NCBI GenBank assembly: GCA_051453625.1 | Contig: JBOZIK010000001.1 | Location: 80,393,429 to 80,457,428, forward strand | From: Welwitschia mirabilis | Lineage: Eukaryota > Gnetophyta > Gnetopsida > Welwitschiales | Direction of reading: 5' to 3' | Length of the DNA stretch: 64,000 bases | Shown: positions 25,063 to 37,997 of the stretch, piece by piece | Layout of the letters: each line of letters begins with the position of its first letter | Position numbering within the stretch: position 1 is the stretch's first letter | Made by a program: the position numbers and the translations under genes | Notes under the pieces: model-generated | What the model saw: only the letters and a program-made list of their open reading frames with translations | Told to the model about the DNA's origin: nothing | The model's database searches: none

Positions 25063-26324
25063 TGTTAACATTGTAAAACATGACACTTATCTCAAGCATT
25101 TTAGGCCAATTTAGCATAAAAGAGTTGTTAATTTCCCATATTTAATCATTTTAATTTAATTTATTCTAATAAAAAAATTTTATGCTTTGACCCATGAATT
25201 TTTAGAATTAGAGCTACATAAGAAAGCATATAGCAAAACTTGATCATGAACTAAATGAAAAGACTAGTGATGTTGATTATTGTTCATGATGGTACTCATC
25301 AGTTTTAGAGTTTAGATCTCATATTTATTTTCTAAGATCATCTTCTTATGCTAAGTTGTTTAAGCTTAGTGGAAATCTTAAATGATGTATAAAAGATTAT
25401 CACAAACTTCCAAATTGAAAACCCTAATCCTTACCCTAATTTTTAATGTATAAATGCCTATGTTGCCTTAAATTCATATGGAAGACAAAGTGGTCAGTAC
25501 TAGGATTATTGAGGATTAAGGATGCCTAACTTTTTGATTTCCTTTTTAGAAATGAGCTAGCCCTTTAAGGATAGCATGGTATTTTCTTATAGTTATTTCT
25601 GTCTTCTTTTGATGTAGACTTTTTCCTTTCATGTAATAAAATATGGCTTTCATTTTTAATCTAATTTTTTGATATTAAGTGTTTATATCTTTTCATACTT
25701 ATTATGCTTGAACGGAAATGAAGTTCTTTATGAAGAAACTAATATTACTAGTTTTTATTCTTAATCTGATTTCTTCATATCAAGTATATATAGAGTTCAA
25801 GTTCTTTATGAATTTACGATTTTAAGTAAAGTTCTACGATAATATTGGTTCTTTGATTACTATTTTTTGATGTTCTTTAGAATTAAAAATCCTACTTAGC
25901 ATGCTTGTAAAGTATATTATGAGAGATAAGAGGATCTATATTCTTCATAAGAACTTAATCTTCATTAATGATAGCAAGTCTATTATTACTATTAAAGATT
26001 TTAATCATCACAAAGAATTTTCATGTTAGTTCTTGTGGCTATGCTTATTTCTATCTTATAATATGATTATCAACACATCTCTGTCTTATCATTGCTTTAA
26101 AGAATCATTCTATGAAAGTTACTAATGTGATATATACTAAGTTTCCTTGATTTATGATACTACATTTATCCCTTAAAAAGAGTAACACTAGGACTATACT
26201 ATAAATGAAAGTTCTAGTTTATTTAGTAGTTTCACCATGCAAGATTTATATTCCTAGGGTGATTTACTTATTACTATATATTGATGGCAAATACAAGCAT
26301 AGCCCAATTTCATTAAAAATAGCA
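25063..26324 (+). repeat. Element B 3' LTR
   Basis: It starts TGTTAACATTGTAAAAC and ends ATAGCA, pairing with 19281-20581. The two LTRs differ at many positions and by several small indels, so the insertion is old. The following bases, AGAAATAAGGG, recur after element C's 3' LTR. Confidence 0.8.
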
Positions 26325-28596
26325 AGAAATAAGGGNNNNNNNNNNNNNNNNNNNNNNNNNNNNNNNNNNNNNNNNNNNNNNNNNTGACTAAGAGATTTCA
26401 TTATAAAAACCTAGGAATCCATGTTTCTTTTTCTTTTTATTTTTTTAGTATGTGTATGTGTGTGTGTAATATTATATTTTTCATTAATTATGCATTAGAT
26501 ATAAACTATCAAGAATAGAAAAATCTGATCCTTAAAATCTCTTTTAGGCTAGTACTCCTTCATGGCAATCTTAAGGATTATTATAAACACTTCTTATGCA
26601 TTTATTTTTCTTTTCTACATTGATTTGCATTAGTAATATTTAGTTAAGATATACTGTAACTATTCATTTTAATTAGTATAATAATTATTTTACTAATTCT
26701 AATTATTGCATAACTCATTGTAAAATCTTTATCATGTCTAAATAACAAAAGTTAAATTTCTAAAATAGATGCATAGGTTAAAAATACTATAGCTCATTAA
26801 GTAGAAGGTTCAAATTAGTGATTTTTTTTTAATTCTAGGTTAATGTAACATATATAACAATTTAAAAACAATAATTTTCTTGAGTTATAGTAAGTTTTCA
26901 AAAATTATTTGTGAAAATACGTTAGAAAATAAAAGTATAAAATGTTAAGAAACTAATTTCAATTTTTATAGATAACATTTAAGCTCTTTTAAATCTTGAT
27001 TGTTCTATGTTGTAGAGAATTAAATAAGCTATTCAAAAAGTATTAAATCACTTAAGAAATCAAAGTAGTTTAAAATCTATGATTATTTTGGTATAGGATG
27101 ATAGGACCATAATTTTGGAAAATTTAATTGATTTTAATCTTAAATTAAAATTTTAGACATAATACTCTAAAAAATCCAAAATATTTTAATTTAATTTCCA
27201 AGGATCCTATTATGAGTCTAGTTTATGAAAAACTATTACACTATGTTTTTTCATAATAATTAATTAATTATTAAGTTTTAATTTTGATGTCACTTTAAGG
27301 TCCTAAAAACTTTGTAATTAATGTCTTAAAGTATAGAAAATAATTAAATAAAATTATATATGCAATTCACATATGTAAGATAACTTATTATTAGTAACTT
27401 TAAATTATATCATTTATGCATAATATTTTGGTAGGAGAAGTAGTGCTTTTACCTTTTTTTTTTTACTTACTTTTAATATGCATACTTATAAAGGTTTTCA
27501 CATTAGTAATTTAAATAACTCCAATAGTTCTTGATTTATTATTTATTTTTTTACTTATAGTATAGCTATGTGAGTCTTAGCTAAATAATTATATTTTAAA
27601 TAGTCATGTTTAAACTATACTTTCTTTGGTTATCTTCATTGCACATAACCATGGGAGATTGTCGTATGAGCATGGAAGAATGCTTCTAAGATTGTCATAG
27701 TTCTACATATAACTTACTCTTATTTCAGTATATACTTAAGATGTAATTTGATACATTTAAATGTTATTAATATTGATATTATTATAAAAAGGAAGACAAA
27801 GTTATTTCTTTTGTTTAGATTTTTATTATTATAATCCAAAATTTAAGGATGTTCTAGTTTATTTATCTCTTTTGTTTTATATGATTGTTTCTATAAACTG
27901 AACCTAGTGATGACTAAACTTATTATAACTAGGTAAATAATCCACTAGATATCCATGTTAGATAGAATTTTATGCATTCATTTATGTGTTATATTCATCA
28001 AATGGGACTAAATCAAGATGAGCCTAATAATTATCATTTCATACTTGGATTTTATCACCAAGGTAGACTGTGTTATATATTTTTTGTTTTTTATTTTTAA
28101 AATAATATCCTTCTAGATGTGGATTTAATCATCACTCTACTATCCTACCCATGTATTAACTTACTCTAACTTAATATTCTCAGCCCTTGACATTAAAAAA
28201 TTATGTTTCACCATTTGGAGCCATTTTAAGGAAGCAAGGATCACTTGTAAACATGCATCCACCTCATGTAATATCTATCTTCTGTATTAGAGATATATTG
28301 AGGCAACATGTAAGCCTATGTAGTTAAGCTTAATCATGTTTGTATAGTTTAAAATCTAAAGGAAAATCAATTTATGTTTAGAGGAGGGCTGGATATCAAG
28401 TTGGAATGCCATTCATAGGAGTTATAGACTCCTCTTATAGGGGTTAAATAATATTCTCAAATGTATTCATGTATATTTTATAATAAGTTTACATCTTCTT
28501 GATCATATTTAAGATATCTTTCTATGTGATGAAAAACTAGGAAGAAATATAGGATACAAACTTATGACATTGTTGTTCTTTATAGATCAAAATAAA
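26325..28596. repeat. 3' flank of element B, repeated after element C
   Basis: From 26325 (with N at 26336-26384) to at least 28160, this matches 62215-64000 in order. Shared landmarks are a (GT)n run (26449-26467 and 62319-62338), 'ATGCATAGGTTAAAAATACTATAGCTCATTAA', 'TTAATTAATTATT', 'CATAACCATGGGA' and 'AAATCAAG..'. No coding domain was seen. It may be an older repeat or unique DNA copied together with the element. Confidence 0.75.
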
Positions 28597-29703
28597 TTGG
28601 AATTTTTTTCTTTGAATGAAAATTGGACTTTTATTACTATGCAAAAATGGAAGTTCCAATACTACAATCAATAAAACATAGAATAAAGGACAAAACCTAA
28701 GTAGAAACTAAAGCTAAAAAATTTATCTTAGAGAAAGACAGTTAAAACTAGACAAAACTAGCCAAAAGGAAGGAAAATAGCCCTCTCTGTTACTATTGAC
28801 TGTGATCCACCTATGCTACAATACTTACACATAGGCTTGGAATGGCATGAGAGGAAATTTTTTTCAAGTCAAACATAAATGATTTTAGAATTAAGAATTG
28901 TCACTAGTGTCTAGAGGCTAGAAAAGAATGATTGTTACAACATAGTTTTATCCTAGCTAGAAAAAAATAGCTATGATTAATTAATTTTAAAGTGGAACGT
29001 TAGAACCAGTGACCTTTTTTAGTTTTCCACATCTTGATTGTAAAGAATTGTCTCTAAAGAACAGTGATCTAACTGTAATCCTTTGACTATGTAATCAATT
29101 TCTTTCTTTAATCTAAAGTCTCCTTGAATTGGTCTACTTTAGGCTATGTTATAACCTTATTTTGAGCTCCAAAACTGAGAGTAGTATTTTGGGATGTTTA
29201 GGCCTAAGATAGAGATATTTTGAAAAGGGATTCTAGAATCATACTAATTGCTAAACCTCCTTCTGCTGGTTATGTTTCTATAGTATACAACCACTAACAC
29301 TTTAACCCTTTTTCCTGAGATGTTAGGTGCATCATATTTTCAGAGATACATTTGTGAGACTACTTCTAGGTGTTTGAGATCACTGTTAAAGTTTTTACAA
29401 CTGATTTTATAAATTAAAATTTAAGCTATGGAAGGGGGCTAAATAGAAGAAAAATTGGAGCTCTGATTAGAGCAAATGCTCCATGATTTCATCTGATAAC
29501 CTAAAGGGCTAAGCTTATGTATTTGCTCTTGGTCTTCTGTGCAGGAAATATGGGTGTATGCCCATCTGCTAATACCAACATTAATTCTTTTACATATTTT
29601 TAATCCTCTAAACAGAGGAGAGTTTGATGATTATATGTGATTTTATTTCATTCACAATAATTTGATGATTAAAGTCTCTTTATTTGAAAAATTTTTATTT
29701 GCC

Positions 29704-30081
29704 TTACCAAATGAAGTATACACAGGTTGAAATAATAGATTTGATGATGTTATGTTGAGTAGTGTGATATTTGAGCCTATGGTTTATCCAGTGCAACAAA
29801 GCCAACCAATTGACTGAAGGAGGTTTGATATGTACTAAATTTAGATCTAAAGAGAGGATGTTATAGCTTACTTGACATTCAAAGAAAATATGATCATGAG
29901 TTTCTTCTATCTGACTGCTAAGGTAACAAATTGGGTTTGTCTGGATTCCTATTTTAATAAGTCCATCTTTAGTGTTGAGTCTATTTTTGCAGGCAAGCCA
30001 AGCAATGAAGGAGTATTTAGGGGTAACCCATCTATTCCAAACAAGGTAATAGCATTTCACTTTTAAATCTGACTCTCTCAT
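29704..30081 (-). pseudogene. LINE-1 zf-RVT (reverse-transcriptase zinc-binding) domain
   Basis: A 125-codon open stretch on the minus strand, one of the longest clean frames in the window. It contains the zf-RVT hallmarks: 'YYLVWNRWVTPKYSFIAWLA', then 'NRLNTKDGLIKIGI', and 'ETHDHIFFEC', where the family has W..x.PKxxFfxWLa..rLxTkdrL...Ci.xxExxxHLFfxC. A later His-rich tail follows. This domain lies C-terminal to RT in plant L1 ORF2 and probably helps bind element RNA. The frame is clean, but neighbouring RT sequence in other frames is broken. Confidence 0.85.
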
Positions 30082-30519
30082 CTAAGCATAAGTAGAGGAG
30101 GTAGAGAATGGATTTCCTTTTACTTTCCATTCTACATTATCTATGGTAAGGTGAATGTTGTGGTCTAAGTTTCAGTGCCTTTTTGATAATCCAAGAAGTG
30201 CTTTTCTTCTCCTAATAATTCCAAACACTTATGTCTTTAAAATAATGCTCATGACACCATTTGACCTATAGGCTATCTTTTTTGAGTGCCAAGTCCCATA
30301 GTTGTATCATAATTAAAGCTTTATTCATTAAGATGGAATTAATCAGACCCAGTCCTTCTTCTATTTTTGATTTTACTAGGTAATGCTAATCTATTGGGGC
30401 TTTTTTACTTGGGTTATAAGAGCCAGTCTAAAGAAATATCTTGCATATAGCATCAATTTCAGATATGATCTTCTTAGGTAGAATAAAAAATCTACACCAA
30501 AAGAAGCTTAAACTTTGGA

Positions 30520-31610
30520 GCACTGCTTTTACTAGAACTAGTCTGCCTACATAAGAGAGTAATTTGTTGGTCTAGAATTTGATCCACTCTGTAATCCACA
30601 AGGTGATAGGAAGGAAGTTAGCATTGGGAAGCTTCTTGAATTTTAGAGGCACTCCAAGATATCTAACAGGAAGACAACCATTTAGAAAATCTAGGACTTC
30701 AAGAAAACATTCTTTTTGGCCTTGAGAGATGCTCAAAAGAAGGCCTAACTTTTATTCAAGTTGGATTTAAAGCCTGAGACATCTGAAAAGTGCTTTAGAC
30801 TACAATTCATATATTGAATAGAGGTCTCATATACTTTACAAAATAGAAATATATCATTTGCATAGCATAAGTGAGTTATGTAAAGCCTCTTACATTTTGG
30901 GTGAAAGTGGAATTGAGTTTTCTAGGCCATTTGAATTAGCTCTCTAGATAAATATTTAATTACTAGGGTAAAAAGATATGGATAAAGAGGGTCTTCTTGT
31001 TTGAGGGCTCTATTTCCTGGGAAGTATTCAGATAACTCACCATTTAAAAGGATTGAGAATTGAGGAGTATTAGTACAAGACAGAATCCAATTTATTACTT
31101 TGAGAGAAAAAACTAACCCTTCTAAAAGATCTTAGAGGAACTACCATGACACTGAGTCATAGGCTTTTCTCAGGTCTACTTTAAAAGCACAGCTTGGACT
31201 TATATGTTTCCTTTCATAGTGCTGGACGAGCTCTTAAGCTGATGAGATGTTCTAGATAATGCTTCTTTGTGGAATAAAGGCACCTTATGTGTTTCCCATT
31301 ACATAGGTAAGGACTTATTTAATTCTATAAAATAATATGTTGGTAATGGCTTAGTATATTACATTACAACATGCAATTAGTCTGAAATTAGTAGCTATTT
31401 TGGGGTAGAATATTTTTGGTATTAGCATAATAGTTGTGAAGTTCACACTTTTAGGCATTTTTTAGTCTTTAAAAAATTGCTTAATGGCTTTACAAACATA
31501 TTCTTCTATTAAATTCCATGAGTATTTGAAAATTTTTTTAGAATTCCGTTAGGTCCTAGTGCTTTATTGTCATCTATCATCAGAAAGGCTTTCTTGATTT
31601 CCTTTTTAGA
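30520..31610 (-). pseudogene. LINE-1 reverse transcriptase, catalytic site lost
   Basis: On the minus strand, going down: 'DDNKALGPNGI' (family: DDxxPGPDG), 'PQRSII..NI..AQELVQHYERKHISP', 'AFKVDLRKAYDSVSW', and 'ITHLCYANDIFLFCK'. The active-site codons at 30864-30853 read Y-A-N-D where working LINEs have F/Y-A-D-D, a change explained by one G-to-A. Many stops and several frameshifts lie between the blocks. RT would copy element RNA at a nicked target; this copy is dead. Confidence 0.85.
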
Positions 31611-32199
31611 GACTAGTCTACATAAATCTAGACATTAGTATTCACTTACTTTAGGGGAATTCCTCAAAATTAAAATATCCAGTTTATTTACTTTCCCCTT
31701 GGTGCCTAGAAGTCTCTAGAAATATGAAAAAATTTCTTTCTTTACCTTAGTTGGTTAGTCTAAAGATCACTATTTCATCATGAATGGATCTAATTAAAGA
31801 GTTATGCCTTATTTGAATAATACAGTCATGAAAGTATACTGAATTTAGGTCCCCTTCTTGGGCCCATTTAATCTTGACTCTTTGCTTATTAAAAAGAAAT
31901 TCTTGGTTGAGAAGCTTCTTATATTGAACAATGAGGTTGCGTTCTCTCTATTAACTTTACATCATCTTGAGAGATTCCCAGATGTTGTTGGCTGGTTATA
32001 ATCTCATCTTGAGTACTTTTCACTTTTTGAGCTAGGCTCCTTGTACTATGTCTATAGTTTTATTTAAGGCCTTTATAATAAATTTAAACTTTTTTTGAAG
32101 GTTGATCAAGGAGTTGTAAGAAGGTTAAAGAATCCAGCTTGAAATAATTATGCTGAAAAAATTGTCATCTTCACATCACAAGTTACAGAATCAAAAAGG

Positions 32200-32541
32200 A
32201 AGGTTTTTCTTGATTCCTTCATCGCATTTTAAAAATATGGGTGAGTGATTTGATAGGCCTAGAGCAAGGACTTCAGTGTAAGAATAGGGAAATTGTTCAA
32301 TCCACTTATCATTGGAAAGAACTTTGTCCAGTTTGCATTGTATTCTAGCTTTGATATGATTCCTATATGATCAAGTGAAGATGAAGCCAACCATCTTTAG
32401 ATTGGTCATATAGGTTATTTGAAATAGATTTTAAAGTTCTTCGATATCTCTCTTTCCTACTGGTCTTCCATTAACGTTTTCTGTAGGATCTACTATGCGG
32501 TTAAAATCTCCTAGTAAGGCCCAAGGGTGAGCATGCGTCAT
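32200..32541 (-). pseudogene. LINE-1 apurinic-type endonuclease domain
   Basis: A frame from 32541 down reads PWALLGDFNRIVDPTEN, then GRPVGKRDIE, 'KMVGFIFTW', 'CKLDKVLSNDKW' and 'GLSNHSPIFL'. These are the GDFN, (G)xxFTW, KLDR and SDHxP blocks of the exonuclease-endonuclease-phosphatase fold in L1 ORF2. GDFN is intact; SDH reads SNH. Two in-frame stops interrupt it (TAA at an expected residue and TGA at W after FT). The domain nicks target DNA to prime reverse transcription. Confidence 0.8.
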
Positions 32542-33199
32542 GTTAGACATGTTAATGATATTAAGTCAAAGAAATTGTTTTTCTTTTATGGTATTAAAAT
32601 AATATATGAATGAGAGGTAAAGGGTTATATAGTTAAAAATGACTTCACTGTGTATTATATGAGGAGATGCAAAAATTATATTAACTGTAACTCTATAGGG
32701 ATTTCATAATAACAAAATTATGCAATTAGAGGACTAGGACAAGCTATGAGCATACCTCCAGGTTAGATTTGGCATTTAGTTGCTTGCTATATTCTAAACT
32801 TGCATTAGATGAATATTTATCTCTATCACTATTATCAAATAAATTCTTAGCTTAACAATCAGCATTTTGACTTACTGCTACTTTTCTGGGCCATTTAGGC
32901 CCCTTATGTTTCATGTTATTATCTACATCATCTAAGGTTAGTATCCCTAGTCCCTTTTCCTCTGCCTCTTCTTAACTTCTTTTGCATGGATGGTGTAATT
33001 ACATTTTTTTAGTTAATAGACTTCTAAAGAATGCTAGACTTGCTTATTTCTTATTCTAAGTTTAAAGCATTAAAGTGATTATGAAATGGTACCTTATTTT
33101 GATTTTGAGAGTCCTCCAGCTATGCCTTAGCCCTTGGCAGTGAACTGCAGATTTCGTTCTCAGTCTGCTTTTCTATATTGGTTGTTGTGTTAGTCTTGG

Positions 33200-33965
33200 G
33201 AATTTTCTTATGCATCATTGCTTCCATTTCTGAATTGGCCGCTAAGTCTTTATTTGTATCTAGGCATACGCTTTCTTCAGGAGGTAGGTTCGGCTTTTGT
33301 TTGGACTAATTTACCTTATCTTTTTTATTGCTTCCTGAGGAGATGGATTTCTAGACCGGGGCAAGCTTCCTTTTGCATCACTTTATTTTGTGTCCAAAAC
33401 ACTTGCAAAATGCACATTTTTCTAGTGTCCATTCGTATTCTACCTTTTATTCTAGATTTTCTTTATTTGGATCCTTAAGGATAATGGTTGAGGGAAACTC
33501 ATAATCTGGCGATATTTCTATAGATATTCTGATGAAGCTAAGATGCCCTTGATAACTGTTATTTCATTTGTGCATATGGGTTTACCAATAACACTGGTGA
33601 TTTTTTACGAAATTTTTCTAACCAGAGGTGCATATTTAAGCATCAAATTTTTACCAAAATTGGAAATTTTGAGATTTTATCTATTTCTATTACCATCGTG
33701 GGTGTCTAGAGCTTTAAAAGTAGTGGTTTGTTATGAAACGGCTAAGGATGCTTTTCTAGAATGTTTTGCATTGTCTCATGGGTTTGGAACTTAAAAATGT
33801 ATATTCCACACTCAATCTGGGACACTTCAACTTCTGCTTCATTTCCCCATTGATTGTGGATATAGCTTTGTACTTTGAGAACATGGGGTTTTATGCCATA
33901 GACAAACCCTCTTAGTGAATGCAACCATTTCAATATTCCTGAGTTTCACTCCTGCTTGTCAATGT
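33200..33965 (-). pseudogene. LINE-1 ORF1 remnant: DUF4283 plus CCHC knuckle
   Basis: The minus-strand frame at 33933-33742 reads 'WLHSLRGFVYGIKPHVLK' and 'VEVSQIECGIYIFKFQTHETMQNILE', the DUF4283 core ('..W...vqxxxx.. FxFxxxxxxxxvlxxxP'). It is followed (33620-33540) by 'SVIGKPICTNEIT'. A zinc knuckle with perfect C-X2-C-X4-H-X4 spacing is at 33416-33375, with a stop one residue before the last Cys. ORF1 proteins coat L1 RNA. The beginning of ORF1 is missing. Confidence 0.75.
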
Positions 33966-33979
33966 TAACTTGGAAATTT

Positions 33980-35590
33980 ATTATAGGTAAATATATATTA
34001 ATAATATGATCTATTTTTTCCAAAATATAAAAATGCAAATTAAAAATAATAATAAGCAAGATTTGATCCTAGGTTCTATCATTCTTATTAATTAATATAC
34101 TAAAGAAAAGGATGGGGGAGGAGGAGAGAGTACTTAATTAGGATAAGAAGCATTAGGTTCTTAGATAATGGTATTAGAGATCTAAGTTAATAACACCTAG
34201 GTTAAGAAATTATAAGTGTACAAGAACATAAATCCAATAATATTTTTAATCACCTTTCTTCTTAATAATCATGAAGTTAGTTGTAACCATAACAACCTTA
34301 ATTATAAGTAGCTTAAAGTTAATTAATCTTAAATATTAAGTGAAGTTAATTATATCCTTAGTAATTTTGAGATTCCAAGTAACTTTAAAATAACAAGATA
34401 ATCCTAATTATAAATTAGCATAAATTTAATCCTATCTTTCAATAGACATGAATTTAACTCTATCCATGATATTCCTACTCCTTAAATGGATAATAAATTA
34501 TATCCATGTTAATCCTATTAATGATAAAGATTATACTAATGATGATCCTAGCATCTTAATAATCTTAAAAGTTAAGTATTTTTGGGATAGTCCCAACCAC
34601 TAAGCATTCATAAGGTTGATCATAACCCCAACACTATTTGATCATTACATTACTATATTCATGATAGTTATAAATTTGTAAAGAACCCTAGAAGGATGAT
34701 GAACTCAAGTCATTAAAAACAACATTACCTTATAGCTATACATAATAATCACTTAGGAAAATTACATTATCTTAAGAATTTAGGATAATTACCTTATATA
34801 ATTCCTTCAAGAGCTTTATCTTTTATAAGAAATATATATATATGATAATGGATTATTATTAGAAACCCTTAAAAATAATGAAACCTCTAAACACATTATT
34901 TCTTCCAAATTATATTATTAGATAACCTTAAAGTAAAATTACATATTCATCACTTATAAACCTAATAAACCATATTTATTTAAAAGAAAGAAAGAGAAAT
35001 CTTGATTTTGTAATTTAAATTATAAAATAAACATAAACTATAGTGAGGATTGGTTACCTCATAATGATAATAATGTTTTTTTAAAGATTATAAAAATATT
35101 TCTAAGTTTAATTTTTAATAATATGAATTCTATTTTCAAATAGAGTCTTGTAATAATTTCTAATCCTTTTAGATGCCTCATCATATTCAATTAAATGTTA
35201 AAGCTAATCCAGTTACATTAACTAATTAACATCAAGATAATTCACATGAGATTTAGAAGCCTAATGTTGGAAATTAATCCCCATTCACCCTTAATCTAAA
35301 ATCATTAATAAATACATTCATGTAATTTCTATTACAAAAAATAAATTAAGGTCAAAACTCTTAAGTAAATAATGATGTCAATCAACCTAAGGAATTGGAT
35401 ATGAGGAAGTTAATTCAACATTTATTAAGCTAAATCCATCAGAGTTTGTAGGAGGTTTTTGTCCATTCAAATTAGTAGCATGACTAAGTAATCTTGAAAA
35501 GGTTATAGGTACCTTAGGATGTAATAAATATGAACAAGATTATTTAGCTATTTATATATTATAAAAATAAGCTAACTTATGGTGAAAAAT
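33980..35590. other. Unassigned AT-rich DNA; expected chromovirus 5' LTR not found
   Basis: This lies between LINE-1 and chromovirus gag and should hold the chromovirus 5' LTR, but I could not match it to the LTRs at 17941 or 44931. From about 34300 to 34960 the phrases TTAATCCTA, TAATCTTAA and ATTACCTTA recur every 30-60 bp, as if a short repeat had decayed, but no clean unit can be drawn. Confidence 0.45.
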
Positions 35591-35599
35591 AGAAATGAC

Positions 35600-36250
35600 T
35601 AATTTAGAAGATGTGAAACTCTCATGGAGGGATTTTGAGCACATCTTTAAAAAAATGGTATATCATCAAGTTCTATATTCATTAGAAGGTTGTAGAATTC
35701 TACAATTTAGAATTCTACAATTTAAAACAAATTCAAAATATGGCCATGGCATATCATGAATACAAATTTGTAGAATTATTAAGATATGCGTCACATATGA
35801 ATCTAGATAAAAAAGCTATAGAAAGTATCTTTATTGGTACTATGCCAAAGTATCCATGTTTCAACTTAAGGATCTAGTAGAGGCTATAGAAAAGGCAAAG
35901 ATAGCAGAATAAAACTAGTAGAGGCATAAAAAAAAAAAAAAGAAATGACTTTCTCCAAAAATATATAGATTTAAGAAAAATAAATTAAAAGTGTCTTATC
36001 AAAATAGAAATTAACACTTCAGCAAAAATAATATTAGTAACATTAATAATAGAAATAGAAATTTTAATAAACTTAAGTAGGCTCTATTCAAAAAGAACTA
36101 AAATTTTCTTGGTTAAAGTCATGCAAGTAATCAACCTTAGAGATACAATTTCAAGTAAATTACTAGACTAAATTAGTACTAAGACTAGTATAATACGGGA
36201 TATCAATGCTTATACTATAAAGAAAATTATTAAGAAAAATAATGTCCATT
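35600..36250 (+). pseudogene. Chromovirus gag remnant
   Basis: The plus-strand translation near 35622 gives 'SWRDFEHIFKKMVYHQ', where gypsy gag has W.eFk..F...f.p. It continues to 'LKDLVEAIEKAKIAE' near 35868-35912. A small stretch near 36200 (CLYYKEN..) may be a ruined CCHC knuckle, but its spacing is off. Internal duplication 'AGAATTCTACAATTTA' at about 35693-35725 breaks the frame. Gag stops and shifts are frequent. Confidence 0.6.
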
Positions 36251-36369
36251 ACTTAATAGAAATCCTTTCAGATAATAACTAAAAATCCTCAAGGATTAAA
36301 AAGAATTCATTAAATAATTTTAAATCTCAGTCATAGAATGTAAGACTTTAATTAATAATAAAAAAAGGG

Positions 36370-36480
36370 GTTATTTTATTTTATTGTAAAGCAACTTGTT
36401 ACTTCACATATCCTATGATTATTATAAGAGAAAAATTATGTTTATGCACTAATTTAGAGATGTATGAAGCTATTAAATTG
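36370..36480 (+). pseudogene. Chromovirus protease scrap
   Basis: A short stretch reads KATCYFTYPMII..KLCL, where gypsy proteases have the D-S/T-G-A-T-H-S-F-I motif followed by a hydrophobic run. The expected DSG reads as stop/Cys/Lys. It lies between gag and RT as expected, but the match is only about 20 residues. Confidence 0.4.
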
Positions 36481-36959
36481 ATTCTTCTCCAAGGTTAATC
36501 ATCAAGTCCAAAATTGTACTTTATCCATAAGAGGGAAATATTTTTAGATTAAACCAATCATTATTAACTTATAAAAATCCAACATTTTTTTGAATATGAA
36601 TTGGTGTAAAATAGGATAATTGTAAATTGTGAAAATCATCAAGTAGAAATGATGAATCATGATCAAAGACTAATATTTCAAGGTGACTATAATTTATTAG
36701 TAGATAGTTTAATTAACATAAAGCATATAAAAAGAGAAATTAAGAGGGAATCAATAATTTATATGATATATCTAAATTCAATTAGCATGAAAGAAGAAGA
36801 AACTTTAGTAAAAAAAATATACTAATAATTCAAGAATATCTTGATGTATATATAATAGAATTATTAAGAATTGCACCACTTCATAAGTTAAGTTCTTTAT
36901 TGAATCAATTTTAAGAATCTACTAAATTTCTTACGAATCATGTAGAATATTCCTTATAA

Positions 36960-37297
36960 TAATGAAATAATTAAAAATTTAGCTTGAAAAACTCTTACAA
37001 ATAGGTTTTATTCATCCTAGTGTGTTACTATGAGGAGCACCTATATTGTTTATAAAGAATAAATATAAAACACTAATATTATGCATTGATTATAGATAAT
37101 AAATAAAGTGATGATTTTGAACAAGATCACACTACCAATAGTAAATGACATTTTTGGTTAGCTTAAGGAATCTAAGTTCTTATTAAAGGTTGATTTAAAA
37201 TCTATATATTACTAAGTTTAAATTAAGAAAGAAAATATGTATAAAACAAAATTTAGAACTTGTTATGGATAATAAAAGTTTACTATTACACCCTTTT
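36960..37297 (+). pseudogene. Chromovirus RT, N-terminal half
   Basis: From about 36985 the plus strand reads 'LEKLLQIGFIHPSV', 'GAPILFIKNKYKTLILCIDYR', 'INKVMILNKITLPIVNDIFG', 'LKESKFLLKVDLKSIYY' and 'KTKFRTCYG'. These match gypsy RT blocks (FIRPSxSPWGAPVLFVKKKDGxxRxCIDYRxLNK..KxxYPLPRIDDLFDxLxGAxxFSKIDLxSGYHQ..KTAFRTRYG) in order. The first catalytic Asp (KVD) is kept. It stops at 'TITPF', where LINE-2 begins, and resumes at 42141. Confidence 0.85.
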
Positions 37298-37750
37298 TTC
37301 CCTCAAAAGAAAAAAGATTTGATTTTATTCTAGTAATGAATGAAAGTCCAAATTTACAAGTAGAAAGCAATTATGAATTAATCCTTGAAAAAAATGAAGG
37401 ACTAATGAAACATTTATCAAAATAATTTTCTATACTAAATCTAAAAAATAAAAGTAAAAATAGACAGATAGCATATCACACTCCTCTCCTAAAAAATTAT
37501 GGAGAAATACCCAAGTCATAACACCATTTTTGATTACTTTGAGTATCTTTTACCCTTTAATCTTATTCTTCAACTGTGTTTTGATCTCTTAGACCATGTG
37601 TTAAATATTTAAATCTTCCTACTTAAAAAGAATTGCATTCCTACTTTGTCAAATGTGGTAGATGTAAGCTATGACTTAAATCCAAATCTTGTTTTATCCA
37701 TTGCATTAGTGTTATCCAAGTGACTGTAAGGGATTTTAGCTTCACCAAAT

Positions 37751-37997
37751 TCATGAGAGATTAGAGTAATTTAATACAAGGAAGGCACTCATAGAATAGG
37801 TTTTCTTTTGTTTCTCCAGCCATACAACAAAGAACAAATTTAGGATCAATTTGTATGCCAAATATAAGTAGTCTATTCTTAGTGACAAGTCTATCATTAC
37901 ACACAATCCATGAAATGAATGATTGCTTTGGAATGGAAAATCTATTCCACACAAGAGAATAGCAATCTACCTTAGGAGCATATCCACAGAATTGCAA
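37751..37997 (-). pseudogene. LINE-2 zf-RVT domain
   Basis: Two overlapping open frames on the minus strand together cover the domain. One reads 'VDCYSLVWNRFSIPKQSFISWIVCNDRLVTKNRLLIFGI', followed by 'CCMAGETKENLFYEC'. This matches the LINE-1 copy at 29704-30081 block for block (SLVWNR..IPKxSFIxW...RL.TKxxL...GI). His in the usual E..xHLF is replaced by Asn. Confidence 0.8.

Larger units (their letters stand above)
28597..33979 (-). mobile_element. LINE-1: L1-type non-LTR retrotransposon, decayed
   Basis: Reading the minus strand from 33965 down, the order is DUF4283-like ORF1, CCHC knuckle, AP endonuclease, reverse transcriptase, zf-RVT and a short 3' UTR ending in an A-rich tract (T-rich on plus at about 28603-28610). 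This is the standard plant L1 layout. Compared with LINE-2 it starts about 100 codons inside ORF1, so it is probably 5'-truncated. TTGGAATTT (28597) and TTGGAAATTT (33970) may be the target duplication with a one-base indel; this is tentative. All coding parts carry stops and shifts. Confidence 0.8.

Noticed and set aside
26440-26470. (GT)n microsatellite as a regulatory element
   Set aside because: An ordinary short dinucleotide run, shared with 62319-62338 through the duplicated flank.
29872-30066. Plus-strand 64-codon frame
   Set aside because: Shadow of the LINE-1 zf-RVT domain, which is on the minus strand.
33218-33794. Plus-strand frames of 83-86 codons
   Set aside because: Antisense to LINE-1 ORF1; the minus strand gives DUF4283 and the zinc knuckle.
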